This document shows positions 34,853 through 45,500 of a DNA stretch of 64,000 bases, one piece after another; the first letter of the stretch is position 1, and every line of letters begins with the position of its first letter. The stretch comes from Echinococcus granulosus (lineage: Eukaryota > Platyhelminthes > Cestoda > Cyclophyllidea > Taeniidae). The stretch is taken from assembly GCF_000524195.1 (NCBI RefSeq), contig NW_020170486.1:134435-198434 (forward strand), in the 5' to 3' direction. The notes below the pieces were generated by a model that worked only from the letters and a program-made list of their open reading frames with translations, was not told the origin of the DNA and made no database searches. Both the position numbers and the translations under genes were made by a program.

Positions 34853-37800
34853 CTACTCCCACTCAATCGTGGCCGGCGGTTTTGCAGTCATGTCGTAGAG
34901 AACGCGCGAAATTCCGGCCACTTCCTCGGCTGCCTTTACTATCTTTTCAACAACCTAAAACGGAAACACACCCTACTTTTAAAATATCCTTAAAAGGAAA
35001 GCTTTAAAAACCTTTGTCTCATCTTCTAGGACCGATTCCCAAGGCTTAATTTATCTATGGCACGAATGCTGCGAACCCACGTCCACGCACCTGAAGCGGT
35101 AGGTCAACACCAGGCATAGCAGGCAGACCCGTCATGAAGTCGGAGGTAATGAATGGCCTCAACACAACCGAGCGAAGGATGGAGGAGGCGGCCATCATGT
35201 TGGCGGGATCACGGTCAAAGTGGATTGGGATAAGCACAACGGGTATTTGAGCCACACGGCGCATGCATCCTTCCTGCAACAACACGGCGTTCACCCTCGC
35301 GTCCACCTCCCGCAGAGTCTCAATAACCGGCTCGCGGAGGTAGGTCACAGTGACGTCGCTCACCGAGAACTTTATCTGTGATCCAAATGCGAAGACCACT
35401 CTGTAGGATTGGAAGAAGTAAAAAGGGCATTTTAGGGAGTCAAACAACATAAAGACTCATGCTTAGGCTTTTGGACAAAGTTAACAGGACTAAAACCTAA
35501 TCGGTCAAAGGTCAATGCGGAAGAGGTTATGCAAGGCATGAAAGACCGCGCAAGGCAGTGTTGGAGATGAGCATAGGCGGCATACTTGCACAAACACCTT
35601 CTGTCACACCATTTGGTTGCACAAAACACGTCTATGAAGGCAGCTAATTTTTATGCAAATCTATTCACCCACAGTCACCTCTCTTGCACACACACGCATA
35701 CACACACACAGAAAAGACTCAAAATACGATGGCAGGCACAATGACACCGGTGCGGTGAGATAAAGTGGATGACCATCTTTGCGTGTGCAAAATGAGATTT
35801 GCCGTTTATTAAACATCGGTTTGGGCGGTCCCTTTTTTGGACTAGGAGTTGAGGCAAAAAAAAGGATCCTTTCACAGCCAAAACAGGACGGTAGGCCATG
35901 GCAACTATTAGATGGGCAGTGAGCAGCACAGCCTAGCCCTACTGACTATTTTTGGTAAATTAGAGCCGCGTACAATGGCGCACTGAGCTAATTTTGGTGG
36001 TGCCAGTAGGAAAGAGGGACAAAGGAGATGATGTAGTCGAGTCGTAAAGAGTACAGCGAATTGGATTTAAGAATTTATCCCTCATTTGATCGAGGTTAGG
36101 AATGCTTCCCAGCTTCCCTAATTAAAAGGGAGCCCACACACACTAGCACGCTTTCACTTATGTCCACAATATTGTCCGAATTGCAAAGACAAGCAATGGT
36201 GATTTACTAACGCGCGGTGGAACGAAAGCGGTGTACTGACATGACTTCTGCCTGAGAGCACAAGCTGGGAGGAAGGGGTTTTAAGGGAGACCACTTTAAG
36301 GCGTCTGATGAGACTCCATTGCTCTCCGATAATACATGCCAAATTTTGATATGGCGGTGGATAAAGGCACTAGGCATGCCATCAAATGTGGGGCCACGGA
36401 GTGAGTTTAGTCATGTGGCACCATCAGAAAAACAAAATTAATTTCCACACCAACCTGTTTATATTGTGACATATGCGGGGAATGATTTGAGCTATGAAGA
36501 AGAGAGAACGCCAGTCGGGTTCCTTGTCTGACGAAACGACGCAAACGTAGTTGTAGGACCTGCAGTCACCCTGCCAACATGATGTAATAAAAAGACAAAT
36601 TGCCATCCTTCTCTGTCTCTTCGTGGTGTGAGTTAAAGGAGAAATTGCACACACAGTCAATGCATATACCGTAGGTTAGCAAAATGAGTAGACTTACTTG
36701 AACACCGACGGAGCGAATGGGCAAAATTTGAGCAGCAAGAGCCCCGCCAGCGGTGATCGCGTTAAGCCTTCGCTGCTCGTCTGAATTGATGGCAGAATTA
36801 ATCTTACTCAACAGAGCGTGCGGCTAAAAAAGAAGTCAAGCACCCAAGTTCAACAGTACTAATAGATGTTACTTGAAAAAACAAAGTAGAAGTAATTTGC
36901 CTTCTGTGACATTGCCGAATAGCCCGCTATCATTTTGATTAGACTGGTGGTCTCCGGAAAGTCACGTTCTACAAATGGCTCATTGGCACAAAGAATACGA
37001 ACAGCTAGACCGGGTCCGGGAAAAGGATGACGTTCCACAACCTCCTCGGGTAAACCAAGCAGTCGGCCAATAGAGCGCACCTCATCCTTATGGAAATCAG
37101 CTAAGGGTTCGATCACCCGACCCTGCAAAAAACCGTGCCGAAATACGTACTCCGTTTGCCGTCATCGACAGAGTAAATGATAGAGAGCCAGTTGTTTGAC
37201 ACCAACGGCGTGAGGTCACAAGAGCATCCAACTTACCTCTTGACTGAGCTTCTTGACAAGGTCCGAAACATTATGGTGAGTTTTGATCAAATCAGCTTTT
37301 TTGGTGACAGATGTAGACGCTGATTCAATGAGATCTGGTCGCAGGGTTCCTGAAGTTACAAAACCGTACCAATTAGTCGGTTAATGCTAAATGCATTCAA
37401 GAAAATTTGGAAAAGAAGTGAAGCCATAAATAGCCCACGCAGTGAGTAGCGGTTAGAATAATACCTTGACAAAAGAGGAACTCCTCTGGATTCAGTTTCA
37501 TGTCCTGCCAAGTCTCTTCAGCCACTCGAATAAAGACGTCCCCAATAATCTTGCGTTTTTCTTCTGGATTGACGACATGCAAGTTGAGAGGACCGATGGG
37601 AATGTTGCGAATCTCGTGGTAGGGCACAACTCCTCCATGAATGACCTTAGGAGACAAATCGGCATTATTTTCATTATTGTCCACCTCCATTGCCCTAGGA
37701 TGTTCCGCAGTCTCTCCAGCAGCATTCGCTCCTTGAGTTGCTTTACAAAGGAGACTGGCTGGCGCCAGTGCTGAGGTGTCTACAGGCACTTGATAGGTGG

Positions 37801-39922
37801 TCACACCAGAGTAGAAGCGTAATGAGGCATTCACATACTTCACTAAAAAGATATATGTGATTAACCAAAAAAAGAACAAGAAACAGGAATGTGCGATTAA
37901 GCAATAGATATACTTAGATCTCAACATCATTTCATGAGAACACCAGGTCGGAAATAGGTTTAAAAGTTATGCATCGAAATTGTAAGCTATGGTTAGCCAC
38001 TATATCGCATTCTTAATTGCATCAGTACTTAGCATATGCTTTAAGGCATTAAGAATCCCTTGAAAATGGACGACAGGTTGTGCTTGGGACAAAAGATATA
38101 GAGGCGATTTGATTAATAGTGAATTGCCATCTGCAGACCGATTCAGCCTTCAAAATGAAGCTTTTTCATGAAGATTACATAGTCCAAAAAACGAACAGAA
38201 CTAATAGCCACACGGGGAAGGGATGACATCAAACGAGGTGCATAATTCGCTAAACATGAAAACTAACATACCACTAAGACCGAGTTTGCTTAGGGCTTCC
38301 AATATCGACTCAGATTCATTTTTCCGCAGGAAGCCATTGTTAATATGAACGGCACAAATCTGTTCCGGTTTGAGAGCCTTCTGTGCAATAGCAGCGCATA
38401 CAGTTGAGTCAACACCTCCACTGAGTAGAAACTGGAAGGGCGCAAAATATGACCAATGAGACCGTGAGCAAAGATGCTTCAGTAGATGGAGCAGTAAGAC
38501 TAGCTATCTACTACAGGGGGAAGATTTCAAATCGCATTTTAATTAGAAGTAACGAATACTCAATCACGGGGCAAGTGAGATAAACTCAAAAACCAGAGAT
38601 ACAAAGTGACCAAGAGTTGGGAATTTTGACCTTTAAAGTGCTGCCCTAAAGTATCAGAGAAAGCGATATTACAAGGCGAAACTTTGGCGCTGTCATTTAC
38701 CTCTACCCAGTTGATTAAAGCAAGATAACTAAAGATAGGATTAGGATTTAATTGATTGAAAAATGATGTTTTTTAGCCCCAATTTGGATATTAGTTGCAG
38801 AATGATAAAAGCCTACCAAAACTTTTCTTTCTCCAACCACGTTTTGAAGGTGTTCGATACACGAATCCAGGCGGTCCTCCACTCGAAAGTTTGGCGTAAA
38901 ACCAGCAATTTTAAACAAGAAATTTGATAGTATATCTTTTCCTTTTGCTGTTAAGTCGACTTCCGGATGAAACTGAACCCCATAAAGGTTAAGTTCGGGT
39001 TTTGACATAGCTGGAATAAGAAAAGTCTGGCAGTCCTACCAAAACAATGTACTGAAGTCATTAGCCGGCTGCCAGCAATTCAAGCCACCAAAAATTAGTT
39101 AATGCGCAAACATGATGTAATAAATGAGTGTAACTAAGGTAAATGAAACCTATAGAGCAAACAGAAATTATGATCAGAAAGAGCAAAAAGATTTTTGTTT
39201 ACGGTGAAACCGAATAAAGAGTCAGGCAGAAAAATTTCACACAAAACTCAACGGAAAATAAGCACAAATGAAAACCACCAAAACGATAATACAAGTAATT
39301 AAACAGAAAAATTTCTTCAAAGACATACCAACCACATAGTCATCAAGAACCGCAATAGTTAAAAAACCCTCAGCGATAACCGTGCACCGGTCCTCGTGGG
39401 TTAAAAGCACAACCTCCTCGGATTGAAGACCGCTAAACGGACAGCAGATAAATGTACAAAACGCCCTTACCAAAAAAGAGGAGACGATGTGTCCAAACGG
39501 ATTGTAGATTGTCCATCTCTACGCGTATGAGCTTTGTCGACTTTACCACCGCTAAGATAATTAATCAGCTGCAAAATTTAATATCAGTGCTCAAAATACC
39601 TGCATCCCATAACATATCCCCAGAACAGGTAAGCGACCTTCAAGTATTTTACGGTCGAAAGCCAAATTATCACTGTCCACTACCGATTCCGGGCCACCAG
39701 AGATTATTATAGCTCTGAGATACAAGCGTCAAATGAAAAACTACTTATAGCCTTTTTCCAAGATATCATCCAAAGAACTGTCCAAGGGCAGGATTTCTGA
39801 ATGAACATTTAACTCACGCACTCGTCTATCAATAACCTTCGGGCATACAAGTAATTACAACTAACCAAACAGACCTTGCAATATTGCGCACCGGCATCAA
39901 GTATAGCGACATTCCCATTCAT
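34853..39922 (-). CDS. GMPS: GMP synthase (glutamine-hydrolysing)
   Basis: Fourteen exons: 39875-39922, 39745-39836, 39600-39714, 39471-39568, 39329-39432, 38817-39010, 38272-38431, 37465-37842, 37237-37349, 36901-37122, 36698-36823, 36455-36570, 35091-35400, 34853-34954. They total exactly 726 codons with stop. The enzyme converts XMP, glutamine and ATP to GMP. Residues 1-215 are the class I glutamine amidotransferase: [11 protein letters not shown], nucleophile in GICYGMQ, and catalytic His/Glu in YGVQFHPEV. The ATP pyrophosphatase has the P-loop LLSGGVDST. The C-terminal dimerisation domain includes [24 protein letters not shown] and the terminus TIEWE. Exon 8 has a long insertion, as in animals. 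The first four introns are 38, 30, 31 and 38 nt. The intron 36824-36900 has a GC donor. Confidence 0.97.
35689..35711. repeat. CA microsatellite in a GMPS intron
   Basis: An imperfect CA/CG dinucleotide run inside the intron between exons 12 and 13 of GMP synthase. No functional signal is apparent. Confidence 0.85.
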
Positions 39923-41004
39923 GACGCACAGCTATTCACACGACGATTTAAAAAGTGTGCAGGTTGTTTATTCCTTTACTTCATGTGCTGTTTAAAAAGG
40001 AATAATTTCAATTTGATAGCTACGCAGTAATTAAGTGAATTGTTTAGCAAAATTTGTCCTTATAAATTACAGTCTTAGTTTGGTGTCTTTTAATGTATTT
40101 GATTGAGTGACCCGCCGAATGTTTTTTACCCACTAATCCTCATTACTAATGCTTTCTAAAACTTCTTTAAAAATAATTTGTTACTAAAGTTAGGCAGTAA
40201 GAAAAATATCTGCACAAAAGCGAGCAGGTTTTAAAAATATTTTTTACAAATTAAGCAGTAAATCATTAGAAAACTCTGTGGTTTTCGTCTAAGATTTATT
40301 TTGTTTTGACCTATGCGCTAAAATATATTCGATTGGATTGTTTTTTGGGACCTATCCATTACACTCCTTTGGCGATTCTCTCAGAATTTATCACCCGTGC
40401 CAATTTTCCTTATTTAACGATAATATAAAAGATCGCCTATAAAAGCGAAGAGCAAATTTATTTTAGGAGCGTCCTACTTTCACCACTTTCTGATTAAATT
40501 GTCTCCAAAATTCTGCCACAAGTAACAACCCCTTTCACCCCCTTGAACGCATTCGACCAGCACATTTGTTTACGAATTATTGTCACAATTAATGGCATTT
40601 GAACTTTCACATGCAGCTACTTGTTGATGCCCCTGTAGGACACCCATCAATAATAAACGTTCTAATTTTCGCACAGGAAGAAAATTACGCAATTATTTTG
40701 TTGCTCTAAAATGCCTACAGCGCTTAGTGAGAAAAGCTGATTTAGTTCATTGCCGGCATTCTCCACTAACCTTAACGTAACGCCCGGATCTTGCCAAAAG
40801 CTGAACACTTCTACCACACCTGCTCCTAGTAAGTTAAAAAAAGAAAAAAAAATTGATGCCACTGCGGAGGTCAACCAGTGAAAAATCAGGAGGTGAACTC
40901 TGCCGATTCGGTTCATCTCTGTAGGGGCCCACTGTCTAACCCGAAGATTAATCAATACCACGTGGGGAAGTAGGTGTCGCCCCATCAATGCCCACCCGTG
41001 AAGC
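39923..41004. other. Divergent intergenic region
   Basis: This 1.1-kb AT-rich stretch separates the GMP synthase start (-) from an orphan gene (+), so it should carry both promoters. No coding frame is supportable and no clear element was recognised. Confidence 0.5.
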
Positions 41005-41640
41005 ATGAGACGTGATGACATTGAAAGTGAATTAAGAAGACGTCTGCTTGTACTCTTCCCTGCTTCCCATTCCCAAGTAAATCCAGAGGAGAGGACCAAA
41101 ATTGTGGTCTTCGGTCTGCTGCTAGACGATATTAAATTGGGGAGTGAAGAGGAATTGGACATATGTCTAAGCATTCTAAGTAACGACGCCCATCTTCTAG
41201 CCGCTGTCAAGTCAGTTCTCGTCTCAGCGTCATTCAGTGGAGGCATGGGAGGCCACTTAACAGAGTCAATGTCTCTCAAGGTGATGCAATACTCCAACGC
41301 AATCCAGCTACTGGCAAAATTGGGTGTACCAAAAGTGCAGTTCCATGGAGTGCATTGTACAACCTTCTTTGAGGTTGGCCATCATCGCAAAAGTATGTCA
41401 GTAGACCTCTACATAAGGCAGTTTCTACCCAAATTTATAAGGAACATTATGAACACTTCGGAGCGTTTTATGCTGTACACCCTTCTCTATCCCATTGCCC
41501 TCACCCTATTTCAGCAAAAAAATGCCTTCCAGTGCCAATCCAGAGATCGCATGGTGGCCAGTGTCGTAAAGGGCAGTGTGGAGCTAATTAGACCCCTAAG
41601 AAAGGCACCCCCGAACCTGATACCAGAAACCAAGAAGTAA
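41005..41640 (+). CDS. Orphan single-exon 211-residue protein
   Basis: An uninterrupted 212-codon frame (with stop) begins MRRDDIESELRRRLLVLFP and ends LIPETKK. It is followed after 43 bases by an AATAAA, which supports a real transcript. The composition is protein-like, with predicted helices around EELDICLSILSNDAHLLAAVKSVL, described here by parts, and around MQYSNAIQLLAKLGV. There is a His-containing segment FHGVHCTTFFEVGHH and a hydrophobic region LYTLLYPIALTLF that is too short and isolated to call a membrane helix. No signal peptide. I do not recognise a family. The opposite-strand frame over the same bases is a shadow. Confidence 0.6.
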   Translation: MRRDDIESELRRRLLVLFPASHSQVNPEERTKIVVFGLLLDDIKLGSEEELDICLSILSNDAHLLAAVKSVLVSASFSGGMGGHLTESMSLKVMQYSNAIQLLAKLGVPKVQFHGVHCTTFFEVGHHRKSMSVDLYIRQFLPKFIRNIMNTSERFMLYTLLYPIALTLFQQKNAFQCQSRDRMVASVVKGSVELIRPLRKAPPNLIPETKK

Positions 41641-41682
41641 GGCACAATCCCGCAACGTTCAAGCACTTCTCGTGTAATTCAA

Positions 41683-41688
41683 AATAAA
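41683..41688 (+). terminator. Polyadenylation signal AATAAA
   Basis: A canonical AATAAA starts 43 bases after the stop of the orphan 211-residue gene; such close spacing is common in compact genomes. Confidence 0.6.
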
Positions 41689-41968
41689 AACAGACATGCT
41701 ATCATTATTGAGTCCTCTTGATGTGAATGGGGAAAGCTCGTCATTAAAAATGGATCCAAGTGTCTCAGTTGATACCATCATCCTAGTTACCCTTAGAGTC
41801 TCCTGATGGATGACAAAATAGGCAAAACAAAAGCCGCAACAGCAACAACGGAGCATCGTCTAGGAATGCATCAATCGAAACTAGTGATGATTGCCCTAGA
41901 CCAAGAGTGCCACGGTTGAAGTTGTTCGTCACAGTAAGAAGGATAAGGGCTAGACCTAATTAACTTGC

Positions 41969-41988
41969 GCACACACACACACACACAC
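41969..41988 (+). repeat. CA microsatellite
   Basis: Ten CA dinucleotides in a row in the spacer after the orphan 211-residue gene. Confidence 0.95.
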
Positions 41989-42531
41989 CACCTATCCTGT
42001 CAAGAGGTGGAAGGGGGGTGGGGAGGGAGGAGATTAACGCATCATTCTGTCAACGAGCTATTAAATAAAAAGGAAAAAAGAAGCACTTAATGCAATACCT
42101 GAGTAATAAAAACTTCAATTCGGGTGCATTGGTAAAAATAAAACAAAAGCGCCACACGAGCGCCGTAGATATTCGACACATATACAAGGGCATTTGAGGG
42201 TTCGAAAGAATCAGAATTTCTTTTCCTCTTTGTTTGTAGAATAATGAGGATGAGAGAAGAAGGGGGGGGGAGAATTTGTTTGGAACATAAGGAAGACCTT
42301 TTACGCGAAAGAAGGGGCAAGGGAAGGTGAGAGGAAGAAGTTAATGCAGGGAGGTGTGTGCAAAGCGATGCAAGGCAGAGAGAAAGACTCACACAAGGCG
42401 GTGATGGTAAAACAATGTGCTGATTGAGGGTCCGTATTGTCCTCCTCACGTGAAATTAGCATCCAGCAGGTGAAATGGAGTACGGAACGATAGATAACAT
42501 CTCAAAGGTGGATGCAAGTTAGAAGTGGGAT

Positions 42532-45500
42532 TCACGTGGTCCTTCCTTGCTGGAAGATTTTGACAAGTTCGCACACCCGGGAGTGTCGGTTTGCGTCGCG
42601 CTCAATGACCGCGCTGGCGAATTTGGTCTACAAAAGCCATTAAAACCCGATTGAGGTGAAAGTGTAGAGGTAGGGGCATGATAAGTTGATGATTGCAAAA
42701 AAGTAGGGGGAAGACTTTAACCACTCACTCCTAGCTTGTGACATCAGGTTGTTTGTAAAAGAAAACAGTACTAATAGGCATCATTTGATTGACAAGTTCA
42801 CTTTTTTACTGCCTTAAAAGAACTCAAACTGAATTCATAATGCACTAATTGTGGTCTAGCCTTCAAAGCGGCGCTATAATCCCTAAACTAATTTAAAAAC
42901 AAGGTACAATAAGACAGAATTAGTCGGGTGATAGCTGCCACCAAAATGGAGAGAGGAAAAGGGTCACGCATTCGTTAGTGCAGGTGAGGGTTAAATTAGT
43001 GAGTAGGGTGTGTGAAAACAGCAACAACATTGACCACACGCACACACACAGAGAGAGAGCGCGGGAAAGCATGCAAGCAGTAGGCAAGAGAGCGTGCGAG
43101 ACAACATTGACACACACACACACACACATGAGAGCATTACCCTGCCTTTATCACTTTGAGGTGTAGCATTCTTTTGAGGTGTGGGTCGCAAACGCACAGC
43201 TGGATAAGGCTCAGATTCATCCAAAGGCGCAATTTTTGATTTTTGTGACTCAATGCGAGTACGAAGGTTCACTCCCAACGTTGGTGACAATCGAGGCGCC
43301 TTCCCACTACCATCTTCCACTTCCACTAGTCTCGAGGGGGGAGGGGTCACCTTTTGCGTGACAATGGGGGTCCGAATAGGAGTAGCGGTTGACGCTGTTG
43401 AAAACTCCACAGGCATAGATATCGGCCGATTAGAAACCTTGTGGGATAATTCTTTTACCTGCTCATTGACTTCGAACGCACGATTGTGAGGAGCCTCATC
43501 ACTAATTGACAACCAGGTGTGTTCTTGGTCCTTCTCTTCATCACCTTGGGACGACATATTCTGACGTGACGTCTCATGATGAAATGTCTCACCTTGCTGT
43601 AACGGCTTTGAAGGACTGCTAAACAATGAAGCGATTGTGGAGGCTTGAGTGAGGGATTTGTGTGTGGCATTGATGAAGCGATTTCAATGAAATAGTAAGA
43701 AAACAATACAAGGTTTTTTACATTGCCGGTGACCACGTGAAGATGTGACCATATCTACCAAGCACAGTCTGTTGTACTACAAGGTCGCGTAAATTATTTA
43801 CCGACATTCATGTCATGCAAATGGCATAAAACCATCCATGCAGTGTCGACTATATCACGAACAGGGGTAAGTACTCCTATGCAGTAAAATTGATGAAAGA
43901 CCTTCAATAAAAAGTACGTCTACAAAAAGCGATGGTTACGAGCAAAGAAACTGCGGCACCCGGTTGGTAATATTACTAGCCAAAGGCGTTAGTATAGGAT
44001 ACATGAAGCAAAGGCACTCAAACATAATAAGTGGTCAAGGCAACAAGGCGCTGTCTGAAAAGGGGGCATATTAAGGAGGATGCGATAACTAAGACACTCC
44101 AATTAAGTGGAGTTACGAGAGCGCCAATTTGTAGGTCACAGGCACAAAAATACTAATAATTGTTTTTCAAACGTAGCTTATTAAATTACCTCTAGTTTTA
44201 TGGCGTGAGCTACTTTATTCAAACCAAATGAGTGCATGCACAAGCCCAATTATCTCCGGGCAACGAGTACAAACAACGCATTCCGCTCTTAAAGTGCGCA
44301 CGCTGCTTACTTGCTTATGTACTGTAAAAGTGAGTGAACAAATGAACTTCAAATTGCCAGCGGTCTTTTAGTGGATGAGTGAATGACTGACTGTGTGGTG
44401 GACAGATTAAATAGTGTAAGCACAGTGCGATAAAACAACTCACACTTCCTTCATTTCTCCAGAACCTTCCTGATCGTCGTCATTAAAACGGATTCTTTCA
44501 GCAGTGAAGCTATCATGACTTTCCTGAGAAAGCAGTTTCATTTTTGAGTCGGAGACGTCGGAAGAAATATCACTATTGATAGACGAGGAGGATCGTGGGC
44601 TATGTGACACCTCCTCCGCACTACTTTCACATTCCGAGGAAGAAATTTTGACAGAAGTTCTGGGCTTTGGAGAAACCAGCAGCGGCGGAGGCGAGCTACC
44701 TCCGTCCTCTTCGCCAATGCAATTGAGAGGAGAAGTAGCGGCTAGGGAACCGATGGAATCACCGGTATCGAGTTGACTTGCGCGTGGTCGATGTTTACGC
44801 TGTCGATTAAGGCGGATTCGAAGCCTTGCGCCTTCCATGTAGGAGTCCTGAATCGGAACACCACTGCCTTCTTGACTTCTACGACTAAAAATAACAAAGG
44901 ATTGACGGGGTAGTTCTACCATTTTACGGCTTTAGCAACCGGAGGTCATAATACACAATAAATCACACATGTAACACGTTATCCGGAAATGAAATACATG
45001 TATATCAAAGGACAAGACCGATAACCTTTAGTCATTTTATAACTTTTATATTTTGACACATCCAACTTTTGAGTAGCCGTCGCTTTCGAGCCCTCAGTGC
45101 TCGTCATTTTGGACTACATGTGGCAATGAGGGGTACAAAGTGTGACTTTGTAGAAACCGTTCTGCTAACCACAAAGGGAGCATGTGACAAAACTTCTAAG
45201 CTGTCTGCCTACTGATTTGTCTGGGGAGGCTCTTAAAATTGCATCACCAGATATTGAGGGTAAAAACGGGTATTCATCATCAGGTCCAAGTCCACCAGAT
45301 GCCTAGGCTCTTGTCTAGTTTGCTAGTCTTTGTGGAGGTCACTTTGCACACCAGTTCATAGGACTGACCAATCTCCTCGTTACCAGATAAGCATTTTCTT
45401 CTATCCAACCCGTCTCCATTGAGTTCACGCAGAAGAGTAGATTTTGCTTTGACATTCACAGCTTCACCCATTGTGCCTACCTCTAGAAAACACACCGTAC

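Larger units (their letters stand above)
41641..42531. other. Spacer between the orphan gene and the next minus-strand gene
   Basis: Convergent 3' ends meet here. A CA microsatellite lies at 41969-41988 and G-rich tracts at about 42010-42030 and 42262-42270. No gene is supported. Confidence 0.5.

Noticed and set aside
40662..41297. 211-codon minus-strand frame opposite the orphan gene
   Set aside because: Same bases as the plus-strand orphan gene, which has a downstream poly(A) signal and better composition; the minus frame is a shadow.
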